Source: Tetranychus cinnabarinus (lineage: Eukaryota > Arthropoda > Arachnida > Trombidiformes > Tetranychidae). Taken from it: 64,000 bases of DNA. Each line of letters opens with the position of its first letter. The first letter of the stretch is position 1. The translations under genes were made by a program, and so were the position numbers. This document shows positions 58,201 to 64,000 of the stretch, piece by piece. The notes under the pieces were generated by a model. That model saw nothing but the letters and a program-made list of their open reading frames with translations. It did no database searches and was not told the origin of the DNA. The stretch lies in contig WHVY01000003.1 of NCBI GenBank assembly GCA_022266195.1, positions 7,068,001-7,132,000 on the forward strand, given 5' to 3'.

Positions 58201-59282
58201 AGAATGTTGGTTGAAATTGAAAAAAAGAAGGAATTACGTGAAGAATAAGCTCAATATTTGGAATTTTGATATTGAAACTTGGCTAAATTGGATCAACTTC
58301 ATGTTTCCAGATAATTTCTTATGCGTCAAAGAAGCCAAAAGTTGCATGATGACGAACGTTGAAGTTGACAAAAGACATTTGTTTACCTCGAAACTGTGCA
58401 AATATGTTTAAACAAGTTGAATGGAAAAATGAAACGAAAATTGTAGCAAAAAATTTCGACTTTAAAAACTCGTCAAATTGAACAATTTAACCGTAAAAGG
58501 ATAAAAGGTTCTCCTGGAAACAATTAACTAATTAGATTTCAAGTCCATTGATAAGATGATAATCATTAGAGATGGTTCAATTGAGCAGAAGAAGAAGAAG
58601 GAAGGAAAAAAAAGGTTCATCAATGGTAACCCTTTTAATCATTTTGATTTAACTCTTACAGAGAGCGAAGCAAAAAAATAATGAAATTTCATGACAAGAC
58701 AATTGAAGGAACAGGATTGAATTGAGAAAACAAAAGGTACAAAGACAATGAAGTTAATTAATTTGAAAAGGTATAAAAGTCATTTAAATGAGTTGTAAAG
58801 TTGAAAGAAGATGGAAAGAGAGGAAAAAAAGTTGAACAATTGAAATGAGATTGAATGAGAATCACATGTAAACTGAATCGAAAATTATTTTCACGCAAAA
58901 TGATGAATGCAACGAATTAGCATGATGAGTGGAAAAAGTGAATAAACATGAATCTTTTTCAATAAAAAAAAGTCGAGTTTCGAATGGAATTTCAAGTTTC
59001 CCAAAAAGTGGAAAAGTTCAATTGTATTCATTGACTGAAAATTTATCGAAGAAATTTTATATTCTTATGAAATTGAAATTTACTAACCTTGCCTTGTGCT
59101 GCTCAATTCACCTGCAATGGACGATCGTTGATGATGATGTGAGGGATGTTGAGGTGGTGGGTGAGAGTGACGATGATCTAGACGTTGTCCTGACGAATGT
59201 TCTCCTTTGCTTGAATCGTCGTGAGATGAGATGCCACTTGGACGACGATTTTTACTTGAATGACTTAATAAACTAATGTTAT
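49240..59282 (-). CDS. Last two detectable coding exons of an unidentified minus-strand gene, complement(join(49240..49472,59088..59282))
   Basis: Partial gene. Exon 59088-59282 has a strong acceptor (CTTTTTTTCACTTTCAG) and a GTTAGT donor; its 64 codons are Ser/His/Pro-rich (NRRPSGISSHDDSSKGEHSS, HPPPQHPSHHHQRSS) and GC-richer than the flanks. It ends with one spare base, and the last exon begins after TTAAACACAG with the two bases needed to continue: STRQ-ESGSIRATNGIIMSG. The last exon is Ser/Thr-rich and ends TARLEV, a possible class II PDZ-binding tail. The intron between them is 9.6 kb. Earlier exons must lie to the right, probably beyond the window; I found none that fits the phase. The composition suggests the tail of a receptor, channel or scaffold, but the family is not recognised. 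Confidence 0.65.
51514..51948 (+). CDS. Small C2H2-type zinc-finger ORF in an intron of the opposite-strand gene
   Basis: 144 residues from ATG 51514 (context AAATGT). Residues 1-45 are hydrophobic-amphipathic (LQQILRSVELQETLND, MIPIVVAAMQLAAKM); the middle is Lys/Glu-rich; one finger FYVCPIEGCGFTENADAMHL then HVTEYH gives C-x4-C-x11-H-x4-H; the C-terminus is Lys-rich. GC content and codon use exceed those of the surrounding intron. No introns. It is nested antisense to the gene spanning 49.2-59.3 kb. It could be a retroposed or mobile-element gene. I do not recognise the family; a nucleic-acid-binding role is inferred from the finger. Confidence 0.5.
   Translation: MSLEDKLQQILRSVELQETLNDCLSGLGNMIPIVVAAMQLAAKMSEKDKVDKSTEEPEVKKKKMTLIYDDRPESEMKKEKKENLKSFYVCPIEGCGFTENADAMHLHVTEYHRIYPKWRTISMTEKEKKLKLKIWIKESEKRKE
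52306..52357. other. Pair of GC-rich hairpins
   Basis: GCACCAAC (52306-52313) pairs with GTTGGTGC (52329-52336), and ACCGCTTA (52339-52346) pairs with TAAGCGGT (52350-52357) over a TGA loop. AACCGA (52293-52298) and TCGGTT (52366-52371) could close an outer stem, giving a three-way shape, with TTTTT after it. It stands out in AT-rich intron. It may be a structured RNA or the end of a mobile element that includes the zinc-finger ORF upstream. Confidence 0.4.
52378..53640. other. Intronic sequence without recognised features
   Basis: AT-rich; part of the 9.6-kb intron of the minus-strand gene. Open stretches at 52327-52524 and 52808-53041 show no features. Confidence 0.5.
53641..54640. repeat. 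Probable dispersed repeat in the intron
   Basis: Texture unlike the flanks: a GC-rich word GGAGCGTAGCGCAGCGAAGC at 53783-53802, several AAGGTCAT words (53957, 53983, 54208, 54396), and at its right end a stretch (about 54590-54617) that recurs at 31893-31920. No coding frame. Boundaries are estimates. Confidence 0.35.
54641..59087. other. Remaining part of the 9.6-kb intron
   Basis: AT-rich, with two weak open stretches (56206-56394, with an ATG, and 58115-58411, without one). No conserved exon seen. The 62-codon stretch at 56206 (charged, with HYYSPLSKHEAPLNETFYRS) could be a small peptide but has no supporting signal. Confidence 0.4.
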
Positions 59283-61795
59283 CTGAAAGTGAAAAAAAGA
59301 TTCCAAATTTAAGTTGAAATGTTTTCAGTTGGGGAAATTATAATTGAATTAGATTTGTTGATTAAAACGTTGCAACTCACAACACAGTTGACAATCATTT
59401 TGACAGTTAACGGATAATGAAAAGTATTAACACAAGTATACAAGCTTTACAAAGTTGATTTAGTTTCTTTCATTGAAATGACTTTTCAGTAAACGAGATT
59501 AAATTCAATTTTGTGATAAAATGTCACAAATGATAGAACCTTTTTGTTGCCTCTTTTGATTCTCACTTCACACTGGGAGTGAAAATGGGATTCAAAGTAA
59601 TATTTGAAGGAAAAGAGGAAAATAATGAAATGATCAGTTTTTAATGCAATGATAAGAATGTTGTCAATATTGAGATTAAAAGTAAAGGGAAATTGAAGTG
59701 TTGCGATTCGTTATTGGTAAAGGTTCAACTGGGAGTGAAAAGTTTAATCCAAGTGTTATTCAGTTTTGACAGAACGTTCATTTTCTCAGAGTTAAGGTTG
59801 AAGCTTTAAATTGACTTTTATAGCCACTGACTCTGTTGTGTGGTCCACTTTGAAGATCACTTGATAATGCTCTAATCGATTTATTAATAAAATATTTTCA
59901 ACGAAATTTCATCAATTTCATCTCATTCTCTTTGTTTCGCTGGTTTTTAATCAAACATTGAACTTGATCAAAATGTAATTCGATAAATCAAAATTGAAAT
60001 TTTCCGGTGAAAAACAAAAGAAATATTTCCAGTGTAAAAGGAAATGTGAAACGAAAAGAACAAGTTGAAAGACGAAAAAAGAGGAATCGCAATTTTCAGT
60101 CAAACTCTGTTAACGCAAAACTGTATCAATCTTCATCTCTCTTGTTATGAGTAACAGTTATTGAAATTATAAGTTCAATCTTCATTCAAGTTTCATTTAG
60201 TCAAAGAGTTTTGTCACTTTTCAATCGAACCACTGTTCCATGAAATTTATTCACTCCTGTAAAATTCAAAATCAATATATAAAAACGAATCTCACAGATT
60301 GAATTAGCAACTAATGATTTCGCAGCAAAAGTTGAGATTGAGAGTTAAAGAAATTATTATCCGTCAATAGTTCGAAGAAAAGTTCAAAATCAAAAGTAAC
60401 AACAGCAGAAAGAACGATGTTTTCTTTGACAAATTTTCTTATATTTCATGAGCTATATTAGAAGCTAAAAATAATGATCAGTCTTGAATGGTTTTAGAAA
60501 CGAAGGAAATCTCAGAGGAATCTTCATTTTCTGTGCAAATAAAGTCAATTTTACGATATAATAATGCAAAATATTGAAATGAAGTTGTTGAACCTTTGAG
60601 ATAAACTTTGATCAACGAAAACATTTTAAAAGCTTTTAAAATTATTGTTAAAAGTAAATTAGTTTTGAAGAGGAACGAATTCGTTTAAATTATTAGTTGG
60701 TAAACAACAGATCTGAATAGCTATCAGCATGTTAATGGTTAGTCAACTGTTCACTCATCTTCAATATTAGGGCATAAAGAAGTGATGAAGTTGGGTGAAA
60801 ATGAAGTGTTAATTGCGTCTGGGACTGAAAGAGTTACATAATATCAAAGTTATCTTTTTTAGCAACTTTGCCATTGTTTGATTGATTCCCTTTGCGTACT
60901 TTATTATATTCATATAATTGGCTGACTTGACTGTTCGATGCTTTTTTCCTTCCTTCATATTCATCATCGACATCATGATAATCACTCAATGAGCCACTTG
61001 ATTATTGAAGAAAAAATGCAACTCGAATGAATTTATCGTGTTCATCATTTCACCGATTCACAAGAGTAGTTAATCAATAAAATGCAACTTTTTTCGCATC
61101 AAAACATGGATAAACTCTTAGTCGGAACATGATCTGAGTCTTGCGTTTGCTTGGTCAATGCGAACAGAAAAAAGTCAACAAAGCTGACAAAAACTGTTAT
61201 TAGTATTTACTGGTGTTGAATCAATTTGAAAATTGTAATTTAATAAGGATTTGGTTAAAAAGAGAGAAGCAAAAATAATTGAATATCAAATTAACTTGTC
61301 GATTGTTGATCAAGAAATGAACTTGTAACAAGCTTAGATTCAATTTGACTGCATTTGTGATTCGATTTTTTCTCTAATTGAATGGCCGTTCGTTTATCCG
61401 AGCAAAACTAACGAAATTTTGCTTCTTCCGAATCAGATTATTGATTTAGTTGGAATTTGAGTTTTTTTGTATTCCCTTCCCACTGTCTGAGTAAACATGA
61501 TAGCATTGATTGGATTGAAGAGGTTGTTGATGATGAAAATGATGAATTGAAGCTGAAAAATAAATGATTGAAGGCCTTTCTCTCAACTTTTGCATTTTTT
61601 GTATGTGCTAATAGCAATAATAATGATCATGATTGAACCATAATTTGTTAATCTTTGAAAAAAGCCAACATTTGGTTGTTCGTTGCTGGGATTGACTCTT
61701 GTGAGCAAGAAAAAAAGCAAAATGGTTTAAAGATGAGGACGATGATGACTGATGGCATCAATCATGATCCGTTGAAAATCAAACAGAAAAGCTTT
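59283..61795. other. AT-rich non-coding sequence, probably intron of the minus-strand gene
   Basis: Follows the acceptor at 59283 on the minus strand. I see no exon with the required phase, no repeat and no RNA gene. Confidence 0.4.
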
Positions 61796-62395
61796 TTACA
61801 GACTAAAGCTTTGTAACCAACCAAGTGCTGTGCAAGAGCATAAGTGGTAATAAGTGGCAAAAACAACAACTGGGTTACATTTAATGGCATTACTCGAGTA
61901 AAAAATGTTTATACAATTTGATTGGAAAGAAGAGCTTCTAGCTTTGTAACAATGTTGGGACAAAAATTGTAACCAAAGAGGCATTAGTTTGAAGAAATTT
62001 GTAAACACTTTCTGTTCATCAACATGATGTGTTTGCATTGATTTTTGGTGAAAATTACAAATTAACAAATCCATTAGCTAGAATAACAAAATTTAGTTTA
62101 CATTTGATCCATCAAAATTTACTTTGAACAACAAGAAATAAGATGGATCACCGAAGACGAGACAGTTTTCATCAGAATACTCTAATTCAACCTCATTTAA
62201 ATCGTGTCTCAGTCTTTTTGTTTTCTTTTTGGCCGCAAAACTTGCATCAAAACATCTAAAAGATTGATTGTCAACTAATAAACTCACAAAATATCACGAA
62301 ATTTACAATGAAACAAAACAAAAGGAACAAAATTTTGCAACGTTTCCAGACGAACTTGCGATCACAAGAAGACAGTTCACTTGTTTGAAGTACAT
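61796..62395 (-). CDS. Weak candidate small gene, complement(join(61796..62077,62123..62255,62307..62395))
   Basis: Three open segments on the minus strand join through GT-AG introns of 51 and 45 nt with matching phases, giving about 167 residues from ATG 62395. The middle exon is GC-richer and protein-like (AAKKKTKRLRHDLNEVELEY, then SDENCLVFGDPSYFLLF). The last exon is Cys/Phe-rich and ends GWLQSFSL. No family recognised. The introns are very short and the start is arbitrary, so this may be chance. The middle exon does not fit the phase of the exon at 59282, so it is not obviously part of that gene. Confidence 0.25.
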
Positions 62396-64000
62396 TAGAA
62401 TGCTGTCTTTGTTGCTTAGAACTATCGGATTGTTAACATTGCTTATTATCGCAGATACAATACTTCGCTGTTAATTCCTTATTCATGCTTTTCTGTTCAC
62501 TTTAGTCCAAAAGCTTAAACAAATAACTGCAAGAAAAGCATTGATTTTGCTTCTGCAAATGTCTAATTTTGATGCTTTGAACAAAGTTATGAGCTAAACG
62601 AAGTCGAACTGTGAATGCAAAATCTTGCAGTTTTTCAATCAAAGAAAACTTTTAGGAATTGAATCTTCAACTCGATGCCTTAAAGGTTCAGTACAAATTA
62701 TACAAACTCCAAAAGTTACAACCATTATGAGATCTGTAACAAAGCGAGTTAATTACTGCTTTTAAAGATTGCCATTCATTTTGGAATTTTATGGTCAAAA
62801 TGCTTGTCTAATTGACTTTGATAAAATATTGCGCTCATTAAAATTATTACTGTTGCTTGAACAACATTCATCTACGCGAATTGCTATTATTTTTTACCTA
62901 AAAGTCTATTAAAAACTCTCAGTCTCAAGATGCATGTTTGTTTGTAAATCATCAACATTACATTTCAGTCTAATGGTTGTTGCTTGTGTTTCAAATATAT
63001 TCCCGTTTGTCCTTTAATCAATCCCAGTGATTACATTTTAGTTGCAAGCTACAACACTTTTTAGGTTAGCGTTAAATGTTTGTCTCTACTTTGAATAATA
63101 AATTGAAAGCCAAGCTAAATGGAGAAAGAATCTTTAGTTTAAAAACAAAAACAGAACTTTTGCTCTCATGTTTTGACCCTAAAATGATTTGGAATATACT
63201 CTTAATGCATAAATTTATTGGTCGCAACTTTTAGTTCATTTCATTTCTTTTCTGTTGCATTTACATATAACAAGGTTCACCAAAGTTACAATTCAGTTAG
63301 TTTTCCCATTTTGCCTTCATTATTATTGTAAATTTTCATTATATTTTTCCCACTGTTAATCATTCAGGGAGACTCAGTTATACACTCGATGAAAATAATG
63401 ATGATAATCTAGTTACAACACTTTTTTCATAAATACATTCGCTATTTGAAACTTTTCACTTCTTCTTCTTCTTCCTGGTAACTTCAAAACTGACAATCAA
63501 ATTTTGAATACTGATTAATATGTTTGAATGATGAAAAGTCGTAAGAGTAATGGAAAGAAAATTGAAAAATATAATTTAAATTCAATTGGGAATAAGGTTG
63601 GTGAAGATCGGTGAAAATGTGACAATAATTGGAAAGAAAGTTAATCAAAATCCCAGTTATCGCAACATTCAACTGTCAAGTTTGGAGACGAAAACTAAAC
63701 GAAGTATCTTAACATGAATAACGAAAACTAACCTTTCAATCAACAGTAAGCTTTTGTTTTGCATTCACTAGTACTTCACTTACACTAACCAAGATGAGAG
63801 CTGAAGAAGGTTTAGAGACGATGTCTTACGAATCGTTGTTGAGAAAATAGCAGAAATCAACAGATAAATGCATCGAATGCAATTTCGCAGTCAGTGTCAG
63901 CGTAAATAGACGCAGTCTATTCAGTAAGAACTAGTTTTGTAAAAACATTTCCTACTTCATTCGACTAATTTATGGATTGCAATGTTAAATTGAGAAGCAA
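62396..64000. other. Right end of the window, no gene supported
   Basis: AT-rich. The last 250 bases are slightly GC-richer, and on the minus strand carry GTTAGT donor-like sites near 63725-63735 and 63783-63788; this could be a 5' exon of the minus-strand gene, but no coding frame is evident. Confidence 0.35.

Noticed and set aside
58115..58411. A 98-codon open stretch
   Set aside because: No ATG at the front, Lys/Phe/Asn composition typical of AT-rich DNA, no splice signals that fit.
1..64000. tRNA genes, rRNA and CRISPR arrays
   Set aside because: No tRNA-type T-loop box with a matching fold was seen, no rRNA core sequence, and no regularly spaced repeats with unique spacers; the genome is eukaryotic.

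Overview
The window looks like nuclear DNA of an arthropod, most likely an acariform mite (spider-mite-like). It is AT-rich, introns are short (about 50-200 nt in the transporter genes), AATAAA signals follow several genes, and there is an intact ABC transporter of subfamily H, a class typical of arthropods. The species is an inference; no marker settles it.

Layout. (1) 902-12631: a complete neurobeachin/rugose gene in two coding exons, encoding about 3223 residues. (2) 13-32 kb: a tandem array of 12-TM major facilitator transporters resembling SLC18B1. Copies A, C and D are intact eight-exon genes with matching intron phases. Copy B is open in every exon but is split by a 963-bp foldback element. 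A fifth copy (A') survives only as its last two exons. Repeated 5' flanks show that promoter plus gene was the unit of duplication. (3) 16.6-21.4 kb: an island of unrelated relics inside the array: an endonuclease fragment, a MULE/ZSWIM-like transposase relic with a PHD-like end, a GC-richer zinc-finger ORF, a 29-bp direct repeat and a small TIR element. (4) 32496-34739, minus: an intronless ABCH transporter. (5) 39342-41819: a PTF1A/Fer1 bHLH factor in three exons. (6) 44480-46975: a 798-residue protein that starts like the Golgi protein YIPF5 and continues into a different protein. (7) 49.2-59.3 kb, minus: the last two detectable coding exons of an unidentified large gene, with a zinc-finger ORF in its 9.6-kb intron on the other strand. 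The remainder is intron or intergenic AT-rich DNA with a few weak candidates.

The genes do not form a pathway. Neurobeachin (membrane traffic) and PTF1A (cell fate) are conserved single genes. The SLC18B1-like array and ABCH gene are the kind of transporter expansion seen in mites. The most unusual items are the near-perfect 461-bp inverted repeat in transporter B, the relic island with its direct repeat, the YIPF5 chimera, and two small Tc1-like MITEs sharing ends. All splice models were read by eye from GT/AG sites, phase and comparison between paralogues.
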